Positions 1 to 7,481 of a stretch of DNA of 23,702 nt are shown piece by piece. The DNA is from an uncultured Clostridia bacterium. Lineage in GTDB: Bacteria; Bacillota; Clostridia; Christensenellales; Borkfalkiaceae. Positions within the stretch are counted from its first letter, which is position 1; the number at the start of each line of letters is the position of its first letter. The translations under genes and the position numbers were made by a program. The notes below the pieces were generated by a model. That model saw nothing but the letters and a program-made list of their open reading frames with translations. It searched no databases and was not told the origin of the DNA. The stretch is taken from assembly GCA_934272745.1 (NCBI GenBank), contig CAKQSI010000031.1:1-23702 (forward strand), written 5' to 3'.

Positions 1-19
1 GAAATGCGTTTTGCATTTC
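1..19 (-). terminator. Hairpin at left window edge, possible terminator
   Basis: GAAATGC (1-7) pairs perfectly with GCATTTC (13-19) around a GTTTT loop. It lies downstream of the minus-strand Gx transporter gene, so it could end that operon, but the bases that would form a minus-strand T-tract fall outside the window. The stem may also continue to the left. The stretch 20-140 holds no gene. It contains a weak minus-strand promoter-like pair, TTGTTA (65-70) and TAAAGT (42-47) with 17 nt between, which could equally mean that another gene starts beyond the edge. Confidence 0.3.
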
Positions 20-140
20 CCCCGCGCCCGGTCTTTTTACAACTTTAAATCAGCGGTTAAAATTTAACAAACGAAACGCCGGTCTCCGTAATGCCGGACG
101 ATTCCGTATTCCCGATTTCCACACAAATTCCGCCGCGCCG

Positions 141-851
141 TTACAGCGCGCAGATTTTTTCTATCGCCGAAAGGGGCAGCGCGTAAAACAAAAGTTGCAA
201 CGAAATTCCCAGCACCGCGCCCGTCACTACGCCGAAGCACGCCCCCGCGGGAAGCAGATAAAAAAGCCCTTCCGCCCCCGTCAAAAGCATGGCGACCAGC
301 GTGCGGCAAAGGTTTCCTACCGCGCTGCCGCAAGCGGAAACAAATGCAAAACCGCACCGCTTTTTGCCGACAGCAAGCAGTATCGCCATCACCAGATAGG
401 ACGCGGCGCCGCCCGCTACGCTTACCGCAAGCGAAGAAATCCGCCCCGAAACGAGCGCGCCCGTCAACGTTTTGACGGCAAGCACAAGTCCCCCTTCCCG
501 CCTGCCGTATACCGCAAGCGCAAACAGTACGAACCAGTTGGAAAGTCCCAATCTTAAATAAGGCGCCGGCGGAAAAATGGGCGGAAACAGGTTTTCGATC
601 AAAAAAGAAATGAGTGCCGCGGCGGACAAAAGTCCCAGCATTGCCAGGCGTTTGGTTCCGATTTTTGCGGGACGTATGGCATTTTTCGGCACTTTTGCGG
701 TGTTTTCGCTTTCCGCATTGCAGGCAACAGCCACGTTCCCCGTGCCGCCGGTCGCAGCTTTTGTATCGCCGGCTTTTTCCTCTGCCGGGCAGGCTTTTTC
801 GGGCGCAGATAGGGCGCCGTTTTGTAATTTTCTGTTCTTGCGGCGTTTCAC
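141..851 (-). CDS. Gx transporter family membrane protein (EetB-like / heptaprenyl diphosphate synthase component I domain)
   Basis: A 236-residue integral membrane protein. From about residue 66 it has the hydrophobic pattern of the Gx transporter (Hpre_diP_synt_I) family: several membrane segments and the typical stretch APYLRLGLSNWFVLFAL (residues 96-112), then TGALVSGRISSL. The first 65 residues are a hydrophilic Ala/Lys/Glu-rich tail, unusual for the family. The GTG start overlaps the stop of the upstream gene (GTGA, 848-851), which implies translational coupling and is why this start was chosen over a later ATG near residue 71. EetB of Listeria-type flavin electron transfer loci belongs to this family and sits beside a NusG-II protein (EetA), as here. 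Family membership is well supported. An electron transfer role is inferred from context, and a role linked to isoprenoid quinone synthesis is the alternative. Confidence 0.85.
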   Translation of the reverse strand: MKRRKNRKLQNGALSAPEKACPAEEKAGDTKAATGGTGNVAVACNAESENTAKVPKNAIRPAKIGTKRLAMLGLLSAAALISFLIENLFPPIFPPAPYLRLGLSNWFVLFALAVYGRREGGLVLAVKTLTGALVSGRISSLAVSVAGGAASYLVMAILLAVGKKRCGFAFVSACGSAVGNLCRTLVAMLLTGAEGLFYLLPAGACFGVVTGAVLGISLQLLFYALPLSAIEKICAL

Positions 852-1222
852 CCGTCCACCCCCGTTTCCCCGCGGACGACGATTTTCACCTCGTGCGGAA
901 GGCAGGCGATCGCGCTGCCTTTTTTTGATATCTGACCTGCCGCAACACAGTCCCGCCCCTTACAATCGGCACGGGAAATGCACACTTTTCCGTCCGAAAC
1001 GGTCACCACGTTGGTGCCTTTTTCGGTCGTCACGACAAGTTCGGTATCCTGATTCATCGGAAGTGAGGCGTAGAGTTTTCCGGAAACGTACACGTCCGCG
1101 ACCTCGCCCGCTTTCTTTGGCAAAAGTAAGATCCCGGCAAGCGAAATAGCAAGAACGAGCAGCAAAACGACCGCGTCCGCCACGCGGAACAACTTCTTAT
1201 TTTTCAGTTCGGAAGCGTTCAC
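848..1222 (-). CDS. NusG domain II-containing membrane-anchored protein (EetA-like)
   Basis: A 124-residue protein with one N-terminal transmembrane segment (about residues 16-35) and an exported small beta domain of the NusG_II type. The visible family pattern is the cysteine set CISRADCKGRDC followed by a G-x-I stretch and CLPHEV near the C terminus. It is not a transcription factor: the NusG NGN and KOW regions are absent. The GTG start overlaps the apbE stop (GTGA, 1219-1222) and follows a GGGAGGGAGG ribosome binding site. It is the middle gene of apbE / NusG-II / Gx, three genes linked by 4-nt overlaps, so the products probably work together at the membrane. In Listeria and lactobacilli the equivalent protein, EetA, is needed for extracellular electron transfer. 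That role is inferred here, since Ndh2, PplA and the demethylmenaquinone genes are not in the window. Confidence 0.85.
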   Translation of the reverse strand: MNASELKNKKLFRVADAVVLLLVLAISLAGILLLPKKAGEVADVYVSGKLYASLPMNQDTELVVTTEKGTNVVTVSDGKVCISRADCKGRDCVAAGQISKKGSAIACLPHEVKIVVRGETGVDG

Positions 1223-2697
1223 TTTTCCTCCCTCCCGTCCTGCCTGTCGTTATTTTCAACGGACGTATGCCCTTTTTCGGGAACTTTGCCCGCTTTTTTA
1301 TTCAAGAAAAAGGCGTAAAAGCAGAACCCTGCCGCAAGGCAAAGCGTCAAGGCATACGCAAGCGCCTTGCCGATATTCCTCTTTGCAGGAAGGGTTTTCG
1401 GCTCGATTTTCTCCGGGCGTTCCGCAGAAAAAGTATAGGGCGAGGATTTGCCGGCAGTTTCGACCGCAAGGTCGCCGAAAACGTAGTACCGATAGTCCGC
1501 CCCGATGACGAGCGCGGAAACGCCGCAAGCCGCAGCAAGCGCTTCTCCCTCTTTTAAAGGCAGGGCGGAAAGCGCGGTGGAAAACGCGTCTGACAGCGCG
1601 CCGGGAAAGCGAATCTGCACGCCCGGGTTCTCATTTTCGGCACACGTATCGCCGTTTTCGGCACCGAGGCTTATGATAGAACCACCTTTGCCGGCGCCGG
1701 CAACTTTATCAAACCCGCCCTTTCCGATACCGAAATCGTCTTTCGCAACGCCGCCGGCAGCGCCGTTTTCCGGCAACGGCACCACTGCGGAAACGCTTGT
1801 AATATTTTCCTCGCACGGTTTTCCGGTGGTTTTGGAAAGAATGTGGCTATACCGTTTGCCGCCGTACTCGTAATAGCGTTCGTAATCGCCGCTGGTGGAA
1901 AGGCAGGCGTTTTGCACGTTCAGAACGAACGCAACGGATTCCGTTTCCCGCGGGTTTTTCACGCCCATACGGAAAGCCCGGCTTTCCCCCGCCGCAAATT
2001 TTTTGCCGAGCAGGAGCGAACTGCTCATCACCGTGACCAGCGCGTTTTCCGCCGCGGGAACGGTTTCCGCCAAAGCGGCGCGCCACTCGTCCAGCAAAAA
2101 CCCCTTGACGATGCCGCCGAAACCTACCATGGCGAGCGCGTTTTGCTTGGTGACCGTGCAAGCCGCCTCGTCTACCGTAAACAGCGAAAAATCGGCAAGC
2201 GGAAGCAGCCGCAGGATCTCGCTATAGTCCGGCTCCGGGCGCGGGGCGCGAATTGTTTCGGCGTCGCCTGCGGCAAAGCCCCACAACTTTACCAAAGGGT
2301 ACAGTGCGGGGTCAAACGCGCCGCGCGTCAGTTCCCACGCCTCTTTTGCGGCAAGAAACAAGCGCACGGTGAGGAGGTCGATTTTGACGGCTTCCCCGGC
2401 AGCCGCGGCGTTGACCCGCTGCACGTCGCTGCCCTCTTTTTCGGGATCGAACAACTCTTCCGCGCGGCGCAAAAGGGCGGTCAGGATGTTTTCCGCGGCG
2501 GATTTTTCGGCGGAAGAAAGCGTGTTTCCCGCCCCGTCCGTCAACGTTTCCGCATTAAAATCGGCGGTCAGATAAAACGCCTGTGCCTTTTGTTTTTGCG
2601 TGAACCCGATTTCCGCCGGAAGCAGCGCGAAGATTGCCGAAAAAACGCAGCACAATAAAATTATGAATTTGTTTTGACAGCATAATTTTTTAGTCAT
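1219..2697 (-). CDS. apbE: FAD:protein FMN transferase (ApbE family), membrane-anchored, with internal insertion
   Basis: A predicted 492-residue extracytoplasmic enzyme that moves FMN from FAD onto Ser/Thr of target flavoproteins. It has an N-terminal signal/anchor segment (about 11-30) and ApbE landmarks in order: SDVQRVN (90-96), TRGAFDPALYPLVKLWGF (124-141), GFGGIVKG (192-199), STSGDYERYYEYGGKRYSHIL (267-287) and SDAFSTAL (369-376). Two features are odd. The usual Gly-Gly motif before the middle strand reads VMSSS (223-227), and about 60 Gly-rich residues (roughly 307-367) interrupt the loop before SDAFSTAL. A C-terminal transmembrane helix (about 444-464) is also unusual. The ATG at 2697 was chosen because it precedes a signal peptide. 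The frame stays open upstream to 2979, but that part lies upstream of the promoter and in a tandem repeat. The ribosome binding site is weak. Confidence 0.9.
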   Translation of the reverse strand: MTKKLCCQNKFIILLCCVFSAIFALLPAEIGFTQKQKAQAFYLTADFNAETLTDGAGNTLSSAEKSAAENILTALLRRAEELFDPEKEGSDVQRVNAAAAGEAVKIDLLTVRLFLAAKEAWELTRGAFDPALYPLVKLWGFAAGDAETIRAPRPEPDYSEILRLLPLADFSLFTVDEAACTVTKQNALAMVGFGGIVKGFLLDEWRAALAETVPAAENALVTVMSSSLLLGKKFAAGESRAFRMGVKNPRETESVAFVLNVQNACLSTSGDYERYYEYGGKRYSHILSKTTGKPCEENITSVSAVVPLPENGAAGGVAKDDFGIGKGGFDKVAGAGKGGSIISLGAENGDTCAENENPGVQIRFPGALSDAFSTALSALPLKEGEALAAACGVSALVIGADYRYYVFGDLAVETAGKSSPYTFSAERPEKIEPKTLPAKRNIGKALAYALTLCLAAGFCFYAFFLNKKAGKVPEKGHTSVENNDRQDGREEK

Positions 2698-2862
2698 CGT
2701 CTTTCGTTTTTCTTTATGAATCCCGGCGGATCGTAAATATTTCGCAATTACGAAAATTTTTATTGTAAACGCGATACTGTGTGGGCGGCACCGCTGGTGC
2801 GGCAGAAAATGAACCGCCTCGCCGCTTTTAAAAAACTTCCGTAGTATTTTCCGTCTTTTGTC
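2698..2862 (-). promoter_or_regulatory. Long structured 5' leader of the apbE operon
   Basis: About 155 nt separate the apparent transcription start from the apbE ATG, and no reading frame of note lies there. On the minus strand the leader holds competing pairings: GGCGG with CCGCC, GCGGC with GCCGC, and a GCACC-AGC-GGTGC hairpin, all between about 2779 and 2826. A TCGTAA/TTACGA stem with an 11-nt loop follows nearer the start codon. I cannot match it to a known riboswitch; the FMN (RFN) consensus is not present. It may be a regulatory leader or only a structured UTR. Confidence 0.35.
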
Positions 2863-2891
2863 ATTATACCACACCCGCCGCTCGTTTGCAA
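2863..2891 (-). promoter_or_regulatory. SigA-type promoter of the apbE operon
   Basis: On the minus strand TTGCAA (2886-2891) and a perfect TATAAT (2863-2868) are separated by exactly 17 nt. TGG immediately before the -10 box gives an extended -10 element. It is the only strong promoter upstream of apbE and places the start of transcription near 2856. Confidence 0.75.
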
Positions 2892-2939
2892 GAAAAGATT
2901 TGAGGTATTCTTTTTTCGCCGCTCGACGGGAACGCCGGA

Positions 2940-2985
2940 ACGGCGCGATGTGACATGCAGAAACGGCGCGATGTGACATGCCGGA
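2940..2985. repeat. 23-bp tandem duplication upstream of apbE promoter
   Basis: Two adjacent 23-bp units (2940-2962 and 2963-2985) share ACGGCGCGATGTGACATGC and differ at two positions. Partial units flank them (about 2932-2939 and 2986-2990). They lie upstream of the apbE promoter and outside any supported gene. Confidence 0.8.
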
Positions 2986-3039
2986 ACGGAACGATTTTAA
3001 CGTTTGTTATAATGATCAATACCGTAATGCGTCAGCCGT

Positions 3040-3074
3040 AAAAACGCGCGAGGCTTTTAATAAAGCCTCGCGCG
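3040..3074 (-). terminator. Rho-independent terminator after spoIVA
   Basis: A perfect 13-bp stem, CGCGCGAGGCTTT (3045-3057) with AAAGCCTCGCGCG (3062-3074), closes a TAAT loop. On the minus strand it is followed by GCGTTTTTACGG. It lies about 175 nt past the spoIVA stop. The stretch 3075-3248 between stop and hairpin holds no recognisable gene; it contains three copies of CCGCAAGCC. Confidence 0.75.
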
Positions 3075-3248
3075 CGTTATATATTGATAATTTCAATATT
3101 CCGAAACCGAACGAGCGGCGCTTACGGACTTATCGTAAAATCAACGGTAATTTCCGCAAGCCCGATAAAAACCGCAAGCCGCTTGCCTGTTTACCGCACC
3201 CCGCAAGCCGCGTTGACGGCAAAATGCAAAGCGCGACGAAAGCCGCTT

Positions 3249-4739
3249 TTATAGCAGAATACAAAGCACCCCGCCTTTCCCCTCGTTGACGATGCGGGTG
3301 ACCGTTTTGCGCATTTTCTTTTGCGCGTCCTCGGGCATGGACGAAGTTTTGCCTTCCAACCCCTCTGCAATGAGCGACTGCAAGGTCTTGCCGAACACGT
3401 TGGTCTGCCACACGGCAACCGGATCGCGCTCGTATTCCGCCTTGAGGTATTCCGCCATTTCGCGGCTCTGCTCCTCGGTACCAACGACGGGATTGATCTC
3501 CGCGGAAACGTCTACCCGCATCATGTGCAGGCTGGGCGCGGTGGCTTTCAGCCGAACGCCGTATCCGCCGCCGCGGCGCACCAGTTCCGGTTCCTCCAGT
3601 TTGACGTCGGAAACGGGCGGCACCACGATGCCGTAGCCTTTTTCCTGCACCTCGGCAAGGGCGTTTTTGAGTTTTTTATACTCTCTCCTGGCATTTGCAA
3701 GGCTTTTGCAATAACTCATCAGTTCGTACTCACCCGCAATGGTTTCGCCGCAAGCCTCGCTCAGAATTTCATAAAATACCCCCTCTTTGGCGGCGACGCG
3801 ATAGGTCACGCTGCCGTCCTCGGGCGAAATTTGGCAGCAGGCGGGGTTTTCCACCTTGTCTTCGTCGCCGAATACCCCCTCTAAAAGGGTATAATCTTTC
3901 ATTTTGGACACGTTTTTCGCCGCGGCGGAAAGTTTTGCAAGAATCCCCGCCATGATGGGACTATCTTTATCCAGCGTGCTTAAAAAGGGCGGCAGTTCAA
4001 AATACAGCCCCGTTAAGGGGAATTCAAACAGCAACCGCTCCAAAAGAACGGAAAAATCCTTTTCTTCCGCCGTATTTACCGAAAGAGAAAGTACCGGCAC
4101 GCCGTATTTTTCTTCCATGGAAGAACGAAGCGCCAGCGTTTCCTCGGACGAGGGCGCGGTGGTATTGAGAACGATGACGAACGGCTTGCCGGCGGCTTTA
4201 AGTTCGCGCGCGACGCGCTCCTCGGCGGGGATATAATTTGCCCGCGGAATGTCCGTAAACGAGCCGTCGGTCGTGACTAAAACCGCGACCGTCGCATGCC
4301 CCTCGATGACTTTTTTCGTGCCCAGTTCCGCGGCTTTGGCAAAAGGCATTTCTTCGTCGTCCCACGCGGTTTTGACCATGCGGGGCTTGCCTTCTTCCTC
4401 ATCACCCAAGGCGCCTTCCACAAGATAGCCCACGCAGTCGATCAGCCGGACGCGCGTTGTTATTTTAGCGTCGTCCCCGCCGGAAAAGACCAGTTCCGTC
4501 CCCTCCTGCGGCAGAAATTTCGGTTCGGTCGTCGTGATGGTTTTCCCCTGTCCGGCTTGCGGCAGTTCGTCCACGGCGACCAGTTTTTTGGCTTCGTCCG
4601 TAATGTTGGGCAGCACCATTTTCTGCAAAAACCGCGTCAGAAAGGTGGATTTCCCCGTTCTGACCGGACCTACGACGCCGATATACAGATTTCCGCCCGT
4701 GCGGCGGGAAATATCGCCGTATAAATCGAATTGCTCCAT
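3249..4739 (-). CDS. spoIVA: Stage IV sporulation protein A
   Basis: A 496-residue ATPase that forms the basement layer of the spore coat around the forespore; it is made in the mother cell and polymerises on ATP hydrolysis. It opens with the typical MEQFDLYGDISRRTGG start, then the P-loop GPVRTGKS (25-32) and TRVRLIDCVGYLVEGALG with the G3-like motif. The length is close to the roughly 490 residues usual for the family, and the end, GKGGVLCILL, has the short hydrophobic tip typical of SpoIVA that is needed for membrane placement. A ribosome binding site GGGGAGG sits just upstream. It is transcribed alone, from a SigE-like promoter to its own terminator. Its presence says that the organism makes, or recently made, endospores. 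Confidence 0.97.
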   Translation of the reverse strand: MEQFDLYGDISRRTGGNLYIGVVGPVRTGKSTFLTRFLQKMVLPNITDEAKKLVAVDELPQAGQGKTITTTEPKFLPQEGTELVFSGGDDAKITTRVRLIDCVGYLVEGALGDEEEGKPRMVKTAWDDEEMPFAKAAELGTKKVIEGHATVAVLVTTDGSFTDIPRANYIPAEERVARELKAAGKPFVIVLNTTAPSSEETLALRSSMEEKYGVPVLSLSVNTAEEKDFSVLLERLLFEFPLTGLYFELPPFLSTLDKDSPIMAGILAKLSAAAKNVSKMKDYTLLEGVFGDEDKVENPACCQISPEDGSVTYRVAAKEGVFYEILSEACGETIAGEYELMSYCKSLANARREYKKLKNALAEVQEKGYGIVVPPVSDVKLEEPELVRRGGGYGVRLKATAPSLHMMRVDVSAEINPVVGTEEQSREMAEYLKAEYERDPVAVWQTNVFGKTLQSLIAEGLEGKTSSMPEDAQKKMRKTVTRIVNEGKGGVLCILL

Positions 4740-4768
4740 AAAAAACCTCCCCGGTTGCTCCTATCGCT

Positions 4769-4797
4769 ACTATATGGGAGGAGTTTGCGTTTTATGC
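4769..4797 (-). promoter_or_regulatory. SigE-like promoter of spoIVA
   Basis: On the minus strand GCATAAA (4791-4797), a 14-nt spacer and CATATAGT (4769-4776) fit the mother-cell SigE pattern (roughly KMATATT, 14-15 nt, CATACAMT). The start of transcription would lie near 4762, giving a short UTR that contains the GGGGAGG ribosome binding site. SigE control of spoIVA is established in Bacillus; the assignment here rests on this match. Confidence 0.6.
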
Positions 4798-4911
4798 GCG
4801 GAAAATGATTTTGGGGCTGTAGGTTACGGTTTTATCCGATCCGGACGGCGAAGTTGCTTGCGTTTTCCGGGCGGCGGGACTACCGCCGGCAACCTCTTGC
4901 CGGAATATAAA

Positions 4912-4938
4912 ACGGGAAACCTTTATAAGGTTCCCCGT
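4912..4938 (-). terminator. Terminator after der-plsY
   Basis: A 12-bp stem (4912-4923 with 4927-4938, loop of 3) is fully paired only as minus-strand RNA, where one G-U wobble replaces what would be an A-C mismatch on the plus strand. TTTTATATT follows it. It lies 130 nt past plsY and before the spoIVA promoter, so it separates the two units. The rest of 4798-5068 holds no gene; in particular no gpsA. Confidence 0.65.
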
Positions 4939-5068
4939 CGGAATTTTTATTTTCTTACCGCAAAAATTTTACGCGCCGTAAACGCGCCGAGGCGGTTTGC
5001 CGCTCCGATTTTATTGTGCCGGTTTTCTTATCGCTTAAAACAGAAACAGCGCGGCTTGCTGTCCCGGC

Positions 5069-5836
5069 TTATTTTTCCTCGCCGTCGTCGGGAGCAGACT
5101 GCGCTTTTTCGGCGGCAGTTGCCTGCTTCTTGTCCCGATCTTTTTTCAGCATGGCTTTGATGGAAGTGGGGTGTTCGGTTCCGCGAATGAGGCGCGCAAT
5201 GTTCTTGCGGTGCGCATAATACACCAGAAACATCGACAAAAACGCCAGCACGTACACCGCGGCAAGCGCGAAACCGGGCGCCGGGTGTCCCGCATAATGC
5301 ACGGCGGTGCGGATTACGTACAAAACGGCGGGCGGCGTAATGGCGATAAACGAACCGACCGAGCCGAGTTCGGTAAAATAGACGAAAGTCACCGCAGCCG
5401 CGACCATGAAAAGCCCAAACAGCGGGAACGCCGACAGGTACACGCCGATGGTGGAAGCCACCCCTTTCCCGCCCTTAAAGCGGTAAAAAACGGGATAAAT
5501 ATGCCCGGTGACCACCGAAACGCCGCAAAGCAGCCGGGTCAGGTCGCCCACCACGAATTCCGTGCCGGAAAACACCGTCTTGCGGTACAGCAGATAACCG
5601 ATAAGCGCCGGAATGCAGCCTTTCAGAACGTCCAGAAGCAAGGTCAGCATTCCCACTTTCAACCCGAACGTGCGGCTCATATTCAGCGTACCGGGATTGC
5701 CGCTGCCCTCGGTGCGGATGTCGTGTTTCTTGGCGCCCGAAATTAAAATGGCGAAGTTGACGTTTCCGATGAGATAAGACGCCAGCATAAGCAGCAGAAA
5801 CTGCCACCAAACGTCCGAAAACAAGACCTCTCTCAT
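5069..5836 (-). CDS. plsY: Acyl-phosphate--glycerol-3-phosphate acyltransferase PlsY
   Basis: A 255-residue membrane enzyme that transfers an acyl chain from acyl phosphate to glycerol-3-phosphate, the first step of phospholipid synthesis in most Gram-positives. The three PlsY motifs are present in order: EGSGNPGTLNMSRTFG (43-58), YRFKGGKGVAST in the middle, and RLIRGTEHPTS near the end, separated by hydrophobic helices. The family is usually about 200 residues. Here an extra segment between motifs 1 and 2 and a charged tail (KKDRDKKQATAAEKAQSAPDDGEEK, last 25 residues) account for the excess. Its ATG overlaps the der stop by 4 nt (ATGA, 5833-5836), so it is translationally coupled to der. 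The der-plsY pairing is common in Clostridia. Confidence 0.95.
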   Translation of the reverse strand: MREVLFSDVWWQFLLLMLASYLIGNVNFAILISGAKKHDIRTEGSGNPGTLNMSRTFGLKVGMLTLLLDVLKGCIPALIGYLLYRKTVFSGTEFVVGDLTRLLCGVSVVTGHIYPVFYRFKGGKGVASTIGVYLSAFPLFGLFMVAAAVTFVYFTELGSVGSFIAITPPAVLYVIRTAVHYAGHPAPGFALAAVYVLAFLSMFLVYYAHRKNIARLIRGTEHPTSIKAMLKKDRDKKQATAAEKAQSAPDDGEEK

Positions 5837-7152
5837 TTATCCTCTTCCTCCCGCTCGCGGAAATACAGGCGGATGGGCGTGCCGGAAAAATCGAAAGCGC
5901 GACGCAGGCAGTTTTCCAGATACCGCCGGTACGAAAAATGCACCAGACCGCCGTCGTTGACGAAGAAAATAAAGGTGGGCGGCGCGATTTCCGCCTGCAC
6001 GCAGTACTGAATCTTCAACCGTCTGCCCTGATAGGAAGGCGGCTCGCTGGTGCGCACGGCGTCCATGATCAAATCGTTCAGCACGCCGGTCTTGGCGCGG
6101 AAGCGGCTGTGTTCCACCGCGCGTTCGCAATACTCTAAAATGTTGCCGATACGCTGCCCGCTTTTGGCGGAAACGAACACCGTTTCCACGTAGTCCATAA
6201 AGGCAAGGTCGTTTGCGACCTTCTTTTTGAACTCGTTGACCGTGTTGGTGTCTTTTTCGATCAGATCCCACTTGTTCATGACGACGACCGACGGTTTGCC
6301 CTGTTCGTGTACGTAGCCGGCGATTTTAACGTCCTGCTCGGTCAAACCCTGTTCGGCATCCACCACGATGATGGAAACGTCCGCACGGCGAACGGCGGCA
6401 AAAGCGCGCAGCACGCTGTAATATTCCAGATCCTCTTCCACGTTTTTTTTCTTGCGGATACCGGCGGTGTCGATCAGGAGATATTTCTTGCCGTGATAGG
6501 TAAACGGCGTATCGATCGCGTCGCGCGTGGTGCCGGCGATGTCCGAAACGATGGTGCGTTCAAATCCTAAAAGGCGGTTGGAAATACTGCTTTTGCCCGC
6601 GTTCGGCTTGCCCACGACGGCGATTTTCAGTACCTCGGGGTCGTCTTCCGTCGTCACGGTATCGAAATAGGAACATACGACGTCCAGCAGGTCGCCGATG
6701 CCTTTGCCCAGTTCCGAAGAAATACCGTACGGTTCGCCCAGTCCGAGATTGTAGAATTCGTATAATAATTCGGGATTGTTGTTGTCCCACTTGTTGACGG
6801 CAAGAACCACGGGCTTGCCCGACTTGCGCAGTTTTTCCGCCACGTCAAGGTCGGAAGCGGTCATGCCGGTTTTAGCGTCGGTCATAAAAATGATGACGTC
6901 CGCGGTGTCGATAGCGGCTTCTGCCTGGCGCAGAATGTGGCGCCACATTTCGTCCTCGCTTTTTAATTCCAGTCCGCCGGTGTCGATCAGCGTAAACGGC
7001 TTGCCGCACCATTCCGCGTCCGCATAAAGCCGGTCGCGCGTGACGCCGGGACGATCCTGCACGATGGACAGGCGCTTGCCCGTCACTTTATTGAAAAAGG
7101 TCGATTTGCCGACGTTGGGGCGCCCGCAAAGCGCCACGAGTGGTTTTGCCAT
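5833..7152 (-). CDS. der: Ribosome biogenesis GTPase Der (EngA)
   Basis: A 439-residue protein with two tandem GTPase domains and a C-terminal KH-like domain, needed for maturation of the 50S subunit. The first domain begins at residue 8 with LCGRPNVGKSTFF, then DTGG and NKWD. The second has VVGKPNAGKSS, DTAGIRKK and MNKWD. The C-terminal part ends in the typical FVNDGGLVHFSYRRYLEN and GTPIRLYFRERE. Length and order are normal. AAGGAG lies upstream of the ATG. It is transcribed with plsY from a promoter at 7432-7460, which leaves an unusually long leader of about 270 nt built from degenerate repeats. Confidence 0.98.
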   Translation of the reverse strand: MAKPLVALCGRPNVGKSTFFNKVTGKRLSIVQDRPGVTRDRLYADAEWCGKPFTLIDTGGLELKSEDEMWRHILRQAEAAIDTADVIIFMTDAKTGMTASDLDVAEKLRKSGKPVVLAVNKWDNNNPELLYEFYNLGLGEPYGISSELGKGIGDLLDVVCSYFDTVTTEDDPEVLKIAVVGKPNAGKSSISNRLLGFERTIVSDIAGTTRDAIDTPFTYHGKKYLLIDTAGIRKKKNVEEDLEYYSVLRAFAAVRRADVSIIVVDAEQGLTEQDVKIAGYVHEQGKPSVVVMNKWDLIEKDTNTVNEFKKKVANDLAFMDYVETVFVSAKSGQRIGNILEYCERAVEHSRFRAKTGVLNDLIMDAVRTSEPPSYQGRRLKIQYCVQAEIAPPTFIFFVNDGGLVHFSYRRYLENCLRRAFDFSGTPIRLYFREREEEDK

Positions 7153-7167
7153 ACTTTTTTCTCCTTG

Positions 7168-7260
7168 TTATTTGCGGAATACTTCAGCGCGCCCAAGTTA
7201 TTTGCAGAAAACGCAGCCAGACCGCGCCCGCATTATTTGCGGGAATACTTCAGCGCGCCC
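7168..7260. repeat. Degenerate tandem repeat in der leader, set A
   Basis: Three units start with TTATTTGC at 7168, 7198 and 7233. Units 1 and 3 match over 27-28 bp apart from one inserted G (both contain GGAATACTTCAGCGCGCCC). The middle unit has diverged. They lie between the der promoter and the der ribosome binding site, so they are transcribed. Confidence 0.75.
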
Positions 7261-7311
7261 GACGATATTCGCTTATCATAGCCGACCCCACGCATCGTTA
7301 CCGCAAGAATT

Positions 7312-7402
7312 GCAGCCGCCGGGGCGGTGTAAGCCTGAATTGTTTGCAGCCGACTGGGCGGTGTTATATCCAGATTGTTCGCAGCCGACTGGGCGGCATA
7401 AG
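7312..7402. repeat. Degenerate tandem repeat in der leader, set B
   Basis: Three 22-bp units begin at 7312, 7346 and 7381, each starting GCAGCCG and carrying GGGCGG. The spacing is 34-35 bp. As minus-strand RNA each unit can form a small CCG/CGG hairpin. They lie in the der leader, upstream of set A. Confidence 0.75.
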
Positions 7403-7431
7403 ACCCAGAGTCTTCAACCCGATTTTCTTTT

Positions 7432-7460
7432 ATTATACCCAAAAAGGAAAAATTTGTAAA
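7432..7460 (-). promoter_or_regulatory. SigA-type promoter of der-plsY
   Basis: TTTACA (7455-7460), 17 nt and a perfect TATAAT (7432-7437) on the minus strand. It sits just past the terminator of the upstream nucleoside hydrolase gene. Confidence 0.75.
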
Positions 7461-7481
7461 GGGAAATGCGACCGATAAAAG

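Noticed and set aside
2698..2979. N-terminal extension of ApbE by 94 residues from an ATG at 2979
   Set aside because: It begins in a 23-bp tandem repeat, crosses the apbE promoter, has no family resemblance, and the internal ATG at 2697 gives a proper signal segment.
3007..3013. Plus-strand TATAAT as promoter
   Set aside because: No -35 element at a suitable distance and no gene downstream on the plus strand.
2978..3289. Plus-strand frame of 103 codons
   Set aside because: It reads through the spoIVA terminator hairpin and into the spoIVA 3' end, with no ribosome binding site and no recognisable domain.
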